A stretch of DNA of 64,000 nt from an uncultured Desulfatiglans sp. (GTDB taxonomy: Bacteria > Desulfobacterota > DSM-4660 > Desulfatiglandales > Desulfatiglandaceae). The position numbers and the translations under genes are program-made. Under the pieces are notes generated by a model. That model searched no databases and was not told the origin of the DNA. It worked only from the letters and a program-made list of their open reading frames with translations. Location of the stretch: the NCBI GenBank assembly GCA_900498135.1, contig LR026961.1, positions 2,951,907-3,015,906 of the forward strand, written 5' to 3'. Shown piece by piece: positions 16,751 to 25,613 of this stretch. Each line of letters opens with the position of its first letter. The stretch's first letter is position 1.

Positions 16751-18019
16751 ATGGGGTTACGGAATAAGAATGAAAAAAGTGGGGTTGAGCCGATGATGGA
16801 AGAGAAGAGCAGACAGTCGATGCCCCTCGAGGGGATCCGGATTCTGGAGTATGCCATTTACCATGCCGGGCCCGGGTGCGGTGCCATCTTGGGGGATCTC
16901 GGGGCGGATGTCATCAAGATCGAGACAGGCGAGGGGGATCCGGAGCGGGGGTGGAAAGGGATCGACGGGAACGTTCAGTTTATTCTCCCGAATGACGAAA
17001 GCTTGATGTTCCATGTTTCCAACCGCAATAAACGGGGGATTTGCCTCGATCTTCGCAAGGAAAACGGGCGGGCGGCTTTTCTGAAGCTGATCGAGAAGAC
17101 GGATGTGTTTCTGACGAACCTGCGCCATGACACCAAGCTGAAACTGGGTCTCGACTACCGCACCCTCTCACGGGTCAACCCACGGTTGATCCACGCCAAC
17201 GTCACCGGGTATGGACCCGAGGGGCCTCTAAAGAACCTCGGGGCCTATGACCCGGCCGGACAGGCGCGTTCGGGCATGATGTACGCTTCGGGCAGCAAGG
17301 AACCCACCCTCATGCACCTGGCCGTCCTCGATCAGGCCACCGCCATCGCAGCCAGTCACGCCATTCTGACCGCCCTGTTCGTCAGGGAACGTCGGGGCAT
17401 CGGGCAGGAGGTCCATGTCTCCCTTTTCAGCACGGCCCTCTGGCTGCTTCACTCCAATCTAACGGTGGCGGGCGTGCTCGGCGTCGACCCCGGTCTGCCG
17501 TGGGATCGAACCAAGAACTCCCCGCTCCGGAACTGCTTCCGCTGCAAGGGAGGGGACTGGATCATGGGTGTGCACCATCCCGAAAAAAACTGGTGGGCCA
17601 TCTTCTGCGAAGCGACCGGCCTTACGAGGCTGCTCGATGATCCTCGGTACAGCACCCCGGACGGCCGGCAGGAACGCTGCGCCGAACTGGTGGGGATTTT
17701 CGACGAGGTTTTCATGACGAAGACCCGTGACGAGTGGATCGAAATATTTCAGGCGCGCGAAATGATGTTTTCCCCTGTTCAGAATATCTACGAGGTCCTC
17801 GGTGATATCCAAGCCTTGGCGAATCGTTACCTGGTCGAGGCGGAGGTTGGGGGGATCGGGAAGGTGAAGATTCCGGGGTATCCGATCCACTTCAGCGCCT
17901 GCAGCGCCGGTACCCGCAGCATGGGTCCGGGCATCGGGGAACATACGGATGGGATCCTGAAAGAGCTGGGGTATTCAGAGGCGGAGATCGCGGCGGTGAA
18001 GGAGGAGGCCGCCTCGTGA
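16751..18019 (+). CDS. Family III CoA-transferase (CaiB/BaiF type)
   Basis: A 422-aa member of the CaiB/formyl-CoA transferase family, whose interlocked dimers move CoA between carboxylic acids via an aspartyl-CoA thioester. It shows PLEGIRILEYA, GDLGADVIKIETGEGDPER, NRNKRGICLDL and VTGYGPEGPL. The catalytic Asp corresponds to D194 in AVLDQATAIAAS (numbering from ATG 16751). An alternative start at ATG 16793 would remove 14 non-conserved residues; neither has a strong ribosome site. It stands alone, with a dispersed repeat right after its stop. Substrate specificity cannot be assigned; aromatic or fatty-acid-derived CoA esters are usual in sulfate reducers. Confidence 0.9.
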   Translation: MGLRNKNEKSGVEPMMEEKSRQSMPLEGIRILEYAIYHAGPGCGAILGDLGADVIKIETGEGDPERGWKGIDGNVQFILPNDESLMFHVSNRNKRGICLDLRKENGRAAFLKLIEKTDVFLTNLRHDTKLKLGLDYRTLSRVNPRLIHANVTGYGPEGPLKNLGAYDPAGQARSGMMYASGSKEPTLMHLAVLDQATAIAASHAILTALFVRERRGIGQEVHVSLFSTALWLLHSNLTVAGVLGVDPGLPWDRTKNSPLRNCFRCKGGDWIMGVHHPEKNWWAIFCEATGLTRLLDDPRYSTPDGRQERCAELVGIFDEVFMTKTRDEWIEIFQAREMMFSPVQNIYEVLGDIQALANRYLVEAEVGGIGKVKIPGYPIHFSACSAGTRSMGPGIGEHTDGILKELGYSEAEIAAVKEEAAS

Positions 18020-18045
18020 AGACCGCCGCGCGGGGCGGGGCGCGG

Positions 18046-18162
18046 TTCGGCCGATGTCAAGGAAAGCAAGCGTTTGCGCGGAGGCAGACTGGTGGCTGCT
18101 GCACAAGCAAACATGCAGATTGACGCCGAGGTTGGCCAAAAAGGCCTTTTCCGGGTGGAAAC
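18046..18162 (+). repeat. Dispersed inverted-repeat element, copy A (partial left end)
   Basis: Shares the core GATTGACGCCGAG-TTGGCCAAAAAG and GGCCGAT-TCAAGGAAA with the copies near 40.9, 49.0, 54.9 and 63.9 kb. Its left terminal repeat is eroded. It sits between the convergent CoA-transferase and PEBP genes. Confidence 0.75.
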
Positions 18163-18165
18163 GGG

Positions 18166-18717
18166 TCAGCGGCGCTTGTAGGTTCCCATGAGCTGGGCCT
18201 GTTCCAGGATGTGCCCTTCCATGGCGGCCAGAAGCTCCTTTTTGGTTGCAGACGCCCCGAGCCCGAGGATCGTGTCGAGGGCATAGAGTTTGAAAAAATA
18301 GCGGTGGGTGCCGCCCGGAGGGCAGGGGCCGCCGTATCCGAGTTTTCTGAAATCGTTCTTTCCGTGGGTGCCGCCCGGGGAGGGCTTCTCATCGGGGCGG
18401 ACGGCTTCCGGCAGGCCGCCGGCCTCGGCCGGGATGTCGTAGTAGACCCAATGCACCCAGGTTCCCATCGGGGCGTCCGGGTCGTCGCAGATGAGCGCCA
18501 GGCTCTTCGTCCCTGCCGGCACCCCGCTCCATGTCAGAGGGGGTGAGACGTCAGGCCCGTCGCAGGTGTATTGAACGGGGATAGGTTTGCCTTCTTCAAA
18601 AGCGATGCTTTTCAGTTCCATGGCTTGGACTCCTTGGCTCTCCAGAAAGGTTGGCAGAAAGAGCGCGCCCGTAAGCGCGACGACAGCCGCCAGGGCAAAG
18701 GTATACAAGCGGTGCAT
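18166..18717 (-). CDS. YbhB/YbcL-type PEBP (Raf kinase inhibitor-like) protein, exported
   Basis: A 183-aa phosphatidylethanolamine-binding-protein family member. An N-terminal signal peptide (LYTFALAAVVALTGALFLP) is followed by the fold signatures IPVQYTCDGPDVSPPLTW, the ligand-pocket DPDAPMGTWVHWVYYDIP, GKNDFRKLGYGGPCPPGGTH and HRYFFKLYALD. ATG 18717 follows GGGAGG; an in-frame start six codons earlier is less likely. Bacterial members are periplasmic or cytoplasmic with poorly known ligands. Monocistronic, convergent with the CoA-transferase gene. Confidence 0.92.
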   Translation of the reverse strand: MHRLYTFALAAVVALTGALFLPTFLESQGVQAMELKSIAFEEGKPIPVQYTCDGPDVSPPLTWSGVPAGTKSLALICDDPDAPMGTWVHWVYYDIPAEAGGLPEAVRPDEKPSPGGTHGKNDFRKLGYGGPCPPGGTHRYFFKLYALDTILGLGASATKKELLAAMEGHILEQAQLMGTYKRR

Positions 18718-18869
18718 GTTTTCCTCCCGTTGCAAATGTCTTCCGGTTCGACTGCATCCCGCAGCGTAGACTTCATCATAGCAATCTTTCAGCGGAAAAT
18801 GAAGAAAAGCAAAGCCGATATCGGATCCGGCCTTTGCGGCATGCGATGCGTGATGACCGGCGCGCGGGG

Positions 18870-20612
18870 TCAGCGCGCGGGGATCGACAGGATCCGGTCT
18901 TTGAGCACCCGCTCGCGGTAGGCCTGCAGCAGCTTGTCTTTTTTGAGAACCCCCAGGACATGGCGCGGTGCTCCCGGGTCGGTTACCGGGAGCAGGGAAA
19001 CCTTGTGGTCTTCGAAAAGGTAAAGGGCCTTTTCCAGGTTGTCTTCCGCCGACAAGGATATGACCCGGGTGGTCATCAGGTCGGCCGCTACAACGATGTC
19101 TTTGAGCTCTTCCAGTTTGTCGAGCGTCGATTTCAAGTCCCGCGGGCTCAACATCCCCACGAGGGCGTCCTGCTCGTTCAAGACGACAAAATGGGGATAC
19201 GAGGATTGCATGAACCTTTCGATGACCTTCATGATCGGGGTGGCATCCTTCAAACTCTCGAATTTCCGGTCCATGAACTCCCTTGTCCGCAGGCTTCGCA
19301 GTATCCCCACATCATGACCGCGTACGATGTTCACGCCCTGTTTGAGGAGTTTCATCTCGTAAGCCGAGTATCCGAGGAAGTACTTCACGATCAATGTGCT
19401 GCTGATACAGGCGGCCATCAGGGGGAGCATGACCCGGTAATTGTAGGTGATTTCGAAAATGGTCATGATGGCGGTGATGGGCGCCAGGGTGCTCCCTGCG
19501 ACGAGCGCGCCCATGCCTGCGAGGGCATAGTTGCTCGGACTCAGTCCCAGTCCCGGGAAAAAACCGCTGAGGGCGAGACTCACGGTTGTGCCCAGAGTCG
19601 CTCCCAGGACGAGGGAGGGGGCGAATATCCCACCGCTCATACCGGAGCCGATGCAGAGGGAAGTGGCCGCCATTTTGGCAGCGAGGAGGATGAAGGCCAT
19701 CTTCAAGCCCAGTGTCCCGTCCAGGGTTGCATTGATGGAGTCGTAACCGACGCCCATCACCTCCGGGAGTTTGAGAGCGAGGCAGCCCAGGAGCAATCCG
19801 CCGAGGGCCGGCTTGGCCCAGTCCGGAATCGGAATCCGTTGGAAGGCGGCGTCGGCAAAGGTGATCATACGGACGAAGCCGATTGCCGCAAATCCCGCCA
19901 GGCAGCCGAGGAGCAGGTATATGGGCAGTTCCCATGGGTGGGAGGGATGGAAGACCGGCACGTTGAAGGCCGGAAATTCCCCCCAGAACAGGCGCGAAAG
20001 GACGGAGCCCGTCACGGCCGATATGACGATGTGGCTCAGGTAGACGATCTCGATATCCAGCAGAATGATCTCGACGGCGAACAAGGTGCCGGCCATCGGT
20101 GCGTTGAAGGTCGCGGCGATGCCCGCGGCCGCGCCCGCAGCCAGGTAGGCGCGCCTCATTTCCGGCCCGAGTTTGAAAAGCTGCGCCATCGATGATCCGA
20201 CCGAAGCGCCGATCTGAGCGATGGGGCCCTCCCTGCCGACCGAGGCGCCGCCGCCTATGAGCAGGCTCGTGATAACGGACTTCAACAGGGTGACCCTGTG
20301 ACGGATGGTGCTCTCCCGTGCTGCGACCGAAAAGATGACTTCCGGTATGCCCGTTCCCTTGATCTCGGGTGCGAGGAAGGTGATGAGGGGGCCTGCGAAC
20401 ATACCGACGGCGGTGGGGACCAGCAGCTTCAGCCACCAGGGGGAATGGATGAGCTTTTCGAGAAAGGTCGTTCCGGAGGCCCAGAAGAGATTCTGGAAAA
20501 GCTCGATGAGGGTCCGGAAAAGGATGGCGCCTGAGGCGGCCAGGATGCCGATGACGACTGAAAAACCCAGGAAGGTGATATTTCGGAGTTTTTCCTTACG
20601 CGCCTGGTCCAA
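18870..20612 (-). CDS. ClC-family chloride channel/transporter with C-terminal CBS pair
   Basis: A 580-aa protein. The ClC membrane domain (residues ~15-430) has the selectivity motifs GTGIPEV, GREGPIAQIG (with the gating Glu) and GGIFAPSLVLGA. Residues ~450-570 form two CBS domains (IMKVIERFM..FVVLNEQDALVGMLSPRDL and LMTTRVISL..VSLLPVTDPG), which usually bind adenine nucleotides and regulate transport. The start is TTG 20612 preceded by GGGGGGAG, and the reading begins MDQARKEKLRN. Monocistronic. Whether it is a channel or a Cl-/H+ or F-/H+ exchanger cannot be decided here. Confidence 0.93.
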   Translation of the reverse strand: MDQARKEKLRNITFLGFSVVIGILAASGAILFRTLIELFQNLFWASGTTFLEKLIHSPWWLKLLVPTAVGMFAGPLITFLAPEIKGTGIPEVIFSVAARESTIRHRVTLLKSVITSLLIGGGASVGREGPIAQIGASVGSSMAQLFKLGPEMRRAYLAAGAAAGIAATFNAPMAGTLFAVEIILLDIEIVYLSHIVISAVTGSVLSRLFWGEFPAFNVPVFHPSHPWELPIYLLLGCLAGFAAIGFVRMITFADAAFQRIPIPDWAKPALGGLLLGCLALKLPEVMGVGYDSINATLDGTLGLKMAFILLAAKMAATSLCIGSGMSGGIFAPSLVLGATLGTTVSLALSGFFPGLGLSPSNYALAGMGALVAGSTLAPITAIMTIFEITYNYRVMLPLMAACISSTLIVKYFLGYSAYEMKLLKQGVNIVRGHDVGILRSLRTREFMDRKFESLKDATPIMKVIERFMQSSYPHFVVLNEQDALVGMLSPRDLKSTLDKLEELKDIVVAADLMTTRVISLSAEDNLEKALYLFEDHKVSLLPVTDPGAPRHVLGVLKKDKLLQAYRERVLKDRILSIPAR

Positions 20613-20857
20613 GTCTCCCCCCGTTTCCCGCCTTCCGTTCTCGGGTTTGGACAGGTCCCGAGCGGCGGCTTTTCGAATGAAGGGTTCGTTCAGACGTCAC
20701 CGCAATGGACGATCCCGTGCCGGACCGCCTGCGTCTGCTAAGGCGATGGTTCTCCGCGCACCGAAGCGGTAGCGGCTTCGGAGAGGGTAAGCGCCCTCCC
20801 CCGGACCTGGCCGGGACAAGTTTAAGGACCGGAATCTTCAGCCATAGGGCGGACAAA

Positions 20858-21970
20858 TCAGAATCTGCATTGCGGCTGAGGTGTGCCGGGCCCGGCCTTG
20901 GTCATGACGATCTGCCAGAGCTGAATGCTGCGCGAGCGGAACGCGCCGGCGCAAGAGAGCAGGTAGTATTCCCACATGCGCCTGAAGCGGTCGTCGTACC
21001 GGCCCTCCAGCTTCGGCCAGGCCCGCCGGAAACGCTCGTGCCATGCCATCAGGGTGGCGTCGTAGTGGGGGCCGAGATTATGCCAGTCCTCTACCACGAA
21101 AAGACCTTCCGCGGCCCGGGAGATCTGCGCGATGCTCGGCAGCATGCCGTTCGGGAAGATGTAGCGGGTGATCCAGGGGTCGCAGCCGATGCGCGACAGG
21201 TTTCCGCCGATCGTGTGCAGCAGGAAGATGCCGTCATCCTTCAGGCAGCGGTAAACCGTCTTCATGAAGGTGCGGTAGTTCTTGCGGCCCACGTGCTCGA
21301 ACATGCCAACCGAGACGATCTTGTCGAAACGCCCCGTGATGAGCCGATAATCCTTGTCCAGAAAATGCACCGGGAGACCCTGGCAGAAATCCCTGGCGTA
21401 CCGGAGCTGCTCCCGGGAGATATTGACGGCGGTGACGGTGCACCCGGTGCGCTCCGCTGCGAACCGCGCGAGTCCGCCCCATCCGCATCCGATGTCGAGC
21501 AGATGGTCCCCAGCGGTCAGGTTCAGCTTTCGGCAAATCAGGTCCAGCTTTTTCCGCTGGGCCTCGGCCAGGTCCCGGGTGTTTTCGAAGCAGGCGCAGC
21601 TGTACTGCTTGTAAGGATCCAGAAAGGAAAAAAAGAGGTCGTTTCCGAGATCGTAATGGTGTTCGGCGATGATGCGGGAACGCGCTCTGGATTGCAGGTT
21701 GAAGAGCGCGGCCGGGACCGCCAGCATCAGGGAGCGCAGGTTGCTCCTGATCTTTTCCTCCGTGCCTGCGCGCAGGAGCCGGTGGAACATCTCATCCAGG
21801 CGGGGGCAGTTCCACCAGCCATCCATGTAGGACTCGCCCAGCCCGAGGCTTTGCTCCCGCCAGACCCGGCTGTACCAGCGCTGGTTTTCGACCTGGATAT
21901 CCCATGGTTCGGGGCCGTTGACCGTAATACCGGCCTGCCTCAAAAGGCCCTGCACTGCATCGGCTATCAT
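20858..21970 (-). CDS. cfa: Cyclopropane-fatty-acyl-phospholipid synthase
   Basis: A 370-aa SAM-dependent methyltransferase that converts cis double bonds of membrane phospholipid acyl chains into cyclopropanes. Family features: SLGLGESYMDGWWNCPRLDE in the N-terminal lipid-binding part, HYDLGNDLFFSFLDP, CACFENTRDLAEAQ, the SAM motif LDIGCGWGGLARFAAE (near residue 160), VSVGMFEHVGRKNY and the C-terminal FRRMWEYYLLSCAGAFR. ATG 21970. Monocistronic, facing away from the por operon across a 670-bp spacer. Membrane adaptation to stress or stationary phase is the family role. Confidence 0.95.
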   Translation of the reverse strand: MIADAVQGLLRQAGITVNGPEPWDIQVENQRWYSRVWREQSLGLGESYMDGWWNCPRLDEMFHRLLRAGTEEKIRSNLRSLMLAVPAALFNLQSRARSRIIAEHHYDLGNDLFFSFLDPYKQYSCACFENTRDLAEAQRKKLDLICRKLNLTAGDHLLDIGCGWGGLARFAAERTGCTVTAVNISREQLRYARDFCQGLPVHFLDKDYRLITGRFDKIVSVGMFEHVGRKNYRTFMKTVYRCLKDDGIFLLHTIGGNLSRIGCDPWITRYIFPNGMLPSIAQISRAAEGLFVVEDWHNLGPHYDATLMAWHERFRRAWPKLEGRYDDRFRRMWEYYLLSCAGAFRSRSIQLWQIVMTKAGPGTPQPQCRF

Positions 21971-22639
21971 GGCGGAACGCCTCCGTCGGAGCTCGAACAG
22001 CTCACGGTATGTTGATTTGGCGGGTGTGATTCATTCGCATCGGCGCAACGCACCCGAAAATCCATTAAGTGAAAGCAAAGACGAATGCCAAAATGAAAAA
22101 CCCTGCCTTTTTCTATTGACTATACGGATCAATGGGTATAGGCCAAGCATGTACTTCTATATCGTCTAAGAAATGTTTGCTGTCAATATTCTTTTAGATT
22201 CTATTGCTTGCCATTGAAAAAAAAGAAATCGCTCTGTCGTAATGGAAACGAAATAGGTTGATCCTTTTAGGTGAATAATCTGTTCGGCATCTGTTCATAG
22301 CGGCAATTACTTTTCAAACGAATATCTTTTCCATCTGAAAACCACGACGCTCTTATCACCTCCGCTGGCCAGACCAGCGGGATTTTCTGCGGATTCCTCG
22401 TTTTTGAGGGGGTAGGCACAGTAAATGCATGTTCATCTGCAGCCGGTCGGGCGGCTTTTCGGTATTTCCGGGTGGGCTCGGCCTTATGTTCCTGCGGTTA
22501 CACAGGGTGTGTCCTTCGGCGGACACCGCCGTCTGCTTGCACAGAAACGGCGGCAGGCTGACAGGATTTCCAGCTTCGTCGGTCTTTTCCCGAAGGGGTG
22601 CATGCTTCTCAGGCGAGAATCGAACAAAGGAGAGATTCG
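21971..22639. other. Divergent intergenic region between cfa and the por operon
   Basis: No gene recognised. The stretch 22060-22330 is AT-rich in contrast to the flanks and probably holds the cfa promoter. The half near the por genes contains the sigma-54-like site at 22413-22430 and about 200 nt of leader. Confidence 0.5.
22413..22430 (+). promoter_or_regulatory. Possible sigma-54 promoter ahead of the por operon
   Basis: AGGCACAGTAAATGCAT has GG and GC exactly 10 nt apart, with GGCAC and TGC matching the sigma-54 consensus; the first T is replaced by A and the -12 block is ATGC. It would start transcription near 22440, 200 nt before the first gene. Confidence 0.4.
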
Positions 22640-23221
22640 ATGATCGAGATGCGTTTTCACGGCCGGGGCGGGCAGGGGGCGGTCACCTCGGCGGAGTTGC
22701 TGGCTCGGACGGCCATCCATCTCGGGCGGTATGCCCAGGCCTTCCCGAGCTTCGGCCCCGAACGAAGAGGTGCACCGGTGGTGGCCTTTTGCCGGATCGA
22801 CGACAGGCCGATCCGTTTACGGACCAATGTGAACCACCCCGATCTGGTCCTGGTGCTGGACCCGTCGATCCTTCGTCTGGTGGACGTCACCGCCGGGCTC
22901 AAAGAAGACGGGGTGATCGTGAGCAATACGCGCTACACGGGCATGGAGATCCGGGTGGAGCTGGGCATCCTGCATGCGATCGCCACGGTCGATGCCACGC
23001 GGATCGCCCTCGAAGAACTGGGGGTTCCCATCACCAACACCACCATGCTGGGGGCTTTGTTGAAGGCCGATGAGATTTTTCCGCCGGCGGAGCTGACCGA
23101 AGCCCTCAGGGCGCGCTTCGGCCGGGTGTCGGAGAAAAACATCCAGGCCCTGATACGCGCCTACGAGGAAACGCAGGTGCTGCCGTCGGCCTTTTCTCGG
23201 AAGGAGGCCCGCCATGGTTGA
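22640..23221 (+). CDS. porC: 2-oxoacid:ferredoxin oxidoreductase, gamma subunit
   Basis: A 193-aa gamma subunit of the pyruvate/2-oxoacid:ferredoxin oxidoreductase family. It opens with MRFHGRGGQGAVTSAELLA, the family signature, and has FPSFGPERRGAPVVAFCRID, the conserved loop lining the CoA/TPP interface. ATG 22640 follows AAAGGAGA; an in-frame start at 22598 adds unrelated residues. It is the first gene of porC-porD-porA-porB, the order of four-subunit archaeal-type enzymes, and overlaps porD by 8 nt. In anaerobes the complex oxidises pyruvate (or a related 2-oxoacid) to acyl-CoA and CO2 with reduction of ferredoxin, or works in reverse. Confidence 0.92.
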   Translation: MIEMRFHGRGGQGAVTSAELLARTAIHLGRYAQAFPSFGPERRGAPVVAFCRIDDRPIRLRTNVNHPDLVLVLDPSILRLVDVTAGLKEDGVIVSNTRYTGMEIRVELGILHAIATVDATRIALEELGVPITNTTMLGALLKADEIFPPAELTEALRARFGRVSEKNIQALIRAYEETQVLPSAFSRKEARHG

Positions 23222-23507
23222 ATCGGAGAGGGATCTTCGCTGCGGGGATCTGGAAGTGGGGTGCGTCGTGCGCGAGCCGGGCAACGCGCGCTTCTACAGG
23301 ACGGGGGACTGGCGCTCCTTCCGGCCGGTGGTGGACCGGGCGAAGTGCATCGGCTGCGGCGTTTGTTACCTGTTCTGTCCGGACATGGCGATCCGCAGGC
23401 GGGAGGACGGGACGTTCGAGGCCGACCTCTATTACTGCAAGGGATGCGGGATCTGCGCCGCGGAATGTTTCACCGGGTGTATCCAGATGGTACCGGAGGA
23501 GGAATGA
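23214..23507 (+). CDS. porD: 2-oxoacid:ferredoxin oxidoreductase, delta (ferredoxin-like) subunit
   Basis: A 97-aa subunit with two [4Fe-4S] sites: CIGCGVCYLFCP (near residue 46) and CKGCGICAAECFTG (near residue 75). These pass electrons from the TPP site of the beta subunit to external ferredoxin or another partner. The N-terminal half (NARFYRTGDWRSFRPVV) is the docking extension typical of PorD. It overlaps porC by 8 nt and its stop overlaps the ATGA start of porA, so the four subunits are translationally coupled. Confidence 0.92.
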   Translation: MVESERDLRCGDLEVGCVVREPGNARFYRTGDWRSFRPVVDRAKCIGCGVCYLFCPDMAIRRREDGTFEADLYYCKGCGICAAECFTGCIQMVPEEE

Positions 23508-24679
23508 TGGGCAAGCGGGTCGGTATCGAGGTATCCATTGCGGCGGCGGATGCCGTTGCAATGGCCGATGTGGATGTCGTGGCGGCTTATCCGATCACGC
23601 CGCAGACCCATATTGTCGAGCACCTCTCGGAGCTCGTGGCCGATGGGCAGTTGACGGCCGAGTTCATCCCGGTCGAGTCGGAGCACTCGGCGATGAGCGT
23701 CTGCTGCGGTTCTTCCGCAGCGGGCGCGCGCACGTTCACCTGCACGAGTTCCCAAGGACTCGCCCTGATGAACGAGATCCTTTTCATCGTCCCCTCCATG
23801 CGTCTGCCGGTTGTCATGATCCTGGCCAACCGGTCTCTTTCAGGCCCGCTCAGCATCTGGAACGACCACACGGACGTGATGTCGGTGCGCGACTGCGGTT
23901 GGGTGCAGCTCTTCGTGGAAAACGGCCAGGAAGTCTTTGACCATGTCCTGTTTGCGTTCCGGGTGGCTGAAGCGCGCAGCGTCTCCCTGCCGGTCATGAT
24001 CAATATGGACGGGTTCATCCTGACTCACGTCATCGAGCCCATTACTTACTGGGACAAGGAGGCGGTCGAGCGCTACCTGCCCCTGTTCGAGCCCGTCAAC
24101 CGTCTGGACCCGGACCGTCCGATGACGATGGGCGCCTTTGCCATGCCGGGGATCTATACGGAGGCCAAGAAGGTCCAGAACGACGCCCTGATCGCTGCCA
24201 TGCCGGAGATGATCGAGGCCTGGGAGGAGATGGGGGAGTTGACCGGAAGGCACTACAGGCCGGTGGAAACCTATGCGGCTGAAGGTGCGGAAACGGTCTT
24301 CATCACGATGGGGAGCATCGGGGAGACCGTCTCTATGGCTGTGGACCGGCTTCGCGGGCAAGGATACGCAGTCGGTCTGGTCAAGTTGCGGCTGTGGAGG
24401 CCTTTTCCGTTCGATGCCCTTCGGGAAGCCCTAAAGGGTGTTCGCCGGATCATTGTCATCGACCGGGCGGTTTCGTTCGGGGGCCCGGGGGGACCGGTTG
24501 CGGCGGAGATCCGAAGCGCCCTTTACGGGGTGGAGCCGAGGCCGGCGGTTGTGAATATGATCAGCGGCCTGGCCGGCCGGGATGTCACGCCTGAGGATTA
24601 TATCGCCATGTACGAGACCGCCATGGCAGGGGACCATTTCAAACCGGAGGACTATGTCGTCTTCGGAGCGAGGGAATGA
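23504..24679 (+). CDS. porA: 2-oxoacid:ferredoxin oxidoreductase, alpha subunit
   Basis: A 391-aa alpha subunit carrying the pyrimidine-binding TPP domain. Signatures: VVAAYPITPQTHIVEHLSE near the N-terminus, FIPVESEHSAMSVCCGSSAA with the conserved Glu, TCTSSQGLALMNE, MINMDGFILTH and the domain-II VFITMGSIGETV. ATG 23504 follows GGAGGAGG; ATG 23507 is equally possible. Substrate (pyruvate versus branched or aryl pyruvates) is not decided by these motifs; the long SLSGPLSIWNDHTDVMSVRD segment resembles pyruvate-type enzymes. Confidence 0.92.
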   Translation: MMGKRVGIEVSIAAADAVAMADVDVVAAYPITPQTHIVEHLSELVADGQLTAEFIPVESEHSAMSVCCGSSAAGARTFTCTSSQGLALMNEILFIVPSMRLPVVMILANRSLSGPLSIWNDHTDVMSVRDCGWVQLFVENGQEVFDHVLFAFRVAEARSVSLPVMINMDGFILTHVIEPITYWDKEAVERYLPLFEPVNRLDPDRPMTMGAFAMPGIYTEAKKVQNDALIAAMPEMIEAWEEMGELTGRHYRPVETYAAEGAETVFITMGSIGETVSMAVDRLRGQGYAVGLVKLRLWRPFPFDALREALKGVRRIIVIDRAVSFGGPGGPVAAEIRSALYGVEPRPAVVNMISGLAGRDVTPEDYIAMYETAMAGDHFKPEDYVVFGARE

Positions 24680-25602
24680 TGGAAGCCTTGAATGTCTATG
24701 CCTCACGGCTAGTTACGCAAAAGGAGTATTTCACCCCCGGGCACCGCGCCTGCCAGGGGTGCGCCGAGGCTCTGGCGGTGCGGCTGGTGGCCAAGGCCCT
24801 GGGGCGAAATGTGATTGTAGCCAGTGCGACGGGATGCATGGAGATCATCTCCTCTCCCTTTCCCTTTACGAACTGGGAGGTTCCCTGGATACACGTGGCC
24901 TTCGAGAATACGTCCGCGGTCCTGTCCGGCGTCGAATCAGCCTACCGGGTGCTTGTCAGGAAGGGCAGAATTGCGGATAAGCACCCTGTTTTTCTGGGGA
25001 TGGGCGGGGATGGCGGCACAGCCGACATCGGACTGCAGGCCTTGTCCGGCGCCTTCGAGCGCGGCCATGACTTCGTCTATGTCTGCTATGACAACGAGGC
25101 CTACATGAACACGGGCATTCAGCGCTCCTCCTCGACGCCTTTCGGCGCGGCCACCACCACGTCGCCGGCCGGGAGGATCAAGGCCGGACAGGTCACCCGG
25201 AAGAAGAACATGGTGGAAATCGCGGTGGCGCACGGGATTCCCTATGCGGCGACGGCCTGCCCGAGCTACCCGTTCGACCTCATGGAAAAGATCCGGAAGG
25301 CCGCGAGGACCCCCGGGCCGGCCTATGTGCACATCCTTTCCATCTGCCCGACGGGATGGCGGATTCCAACGGACCAGTCGATTCACATCGGTCGGCTGGC
25401 GGTGGAAACCGGCGTTTTTCCCCTTTACGAAGTGGTGGACGGGAGATACCGCATGACCTGTGAGGCCGAGCCTCTGAGGCCCGTCGAGGCATATCTGAAG
25501 CCGCAGGGGCGTTTCCGGCATCTGACCCCCGAGTTGACGGCCCTGATCCAGGATGACGTCGACAGGGAATACGCGAAACTCAAAGAGAAAACCAGGCGTT
25601 GA
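24676..25602 (+). CDS. porB: 2-oxoacid:ferredoxin oxidoreductase, beta subunit
   Basis: A 308-aa beta subunit with the TPP-diphosphate site and one [4Fe-4S] cluster. Cluster ligands are the CQGC pair in GHRACQGCAEALAV, a Cys in ASATGCMEII, and a distal Cys after the core (SICPTGW). The Mg/TPP motif runs GMGGDGGTADIG to YDNEAYMNTGIQRSSSTPFG (near residues 112-155). It overlaps porA by 4 nt. The NuoE-like gene starts 12 bp after its stop, which ties the POR complex to an NADH-dehydrogenase-type module in the same operon. Confidence 0.93.
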   Translation: MMEALNVYASRLVTQKEYFTPGHRACQGCAEALAVRLVAKALGRNVIVASATGCMEIISSPFPFTNWEVPWIHVAFENTSAVLSGVESAYRVLVRKGRIADKHPVFLGMGGDGGTADIGLQALSGAFERGHDFVYVCYDNEAYMNTGIQRSSSTPFGAATTTSPAGRIKAGQVTRKKNMVEIAVAHGIPYAATACPSYPFDLMEKIRKAARTPGPAYVHILSICPTGWRIPTDQSIHIGRLAVETGVFPLYEVVDGRYRMTCEAEPLRPVEAYLKPQGRFRHLTPELTALIQDDVDREYAKLKEKTRR

Positions 25603-25613
25603 GGACCATCGTG

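Noticed and set aside
18834..20195. Long open reading frame antisense to the ClC channel gene
   Set aside because: Low-complexity His/Gly/Gln-rich translation typical of the opposite strand of a GC-rich gene; the ClC gene on the other strand has every family motif. Similar antisense frames at 3923-4780, 5616-6599, 43957-45666, 56697-58088 and 39124-40068 were rejected for the same reason.
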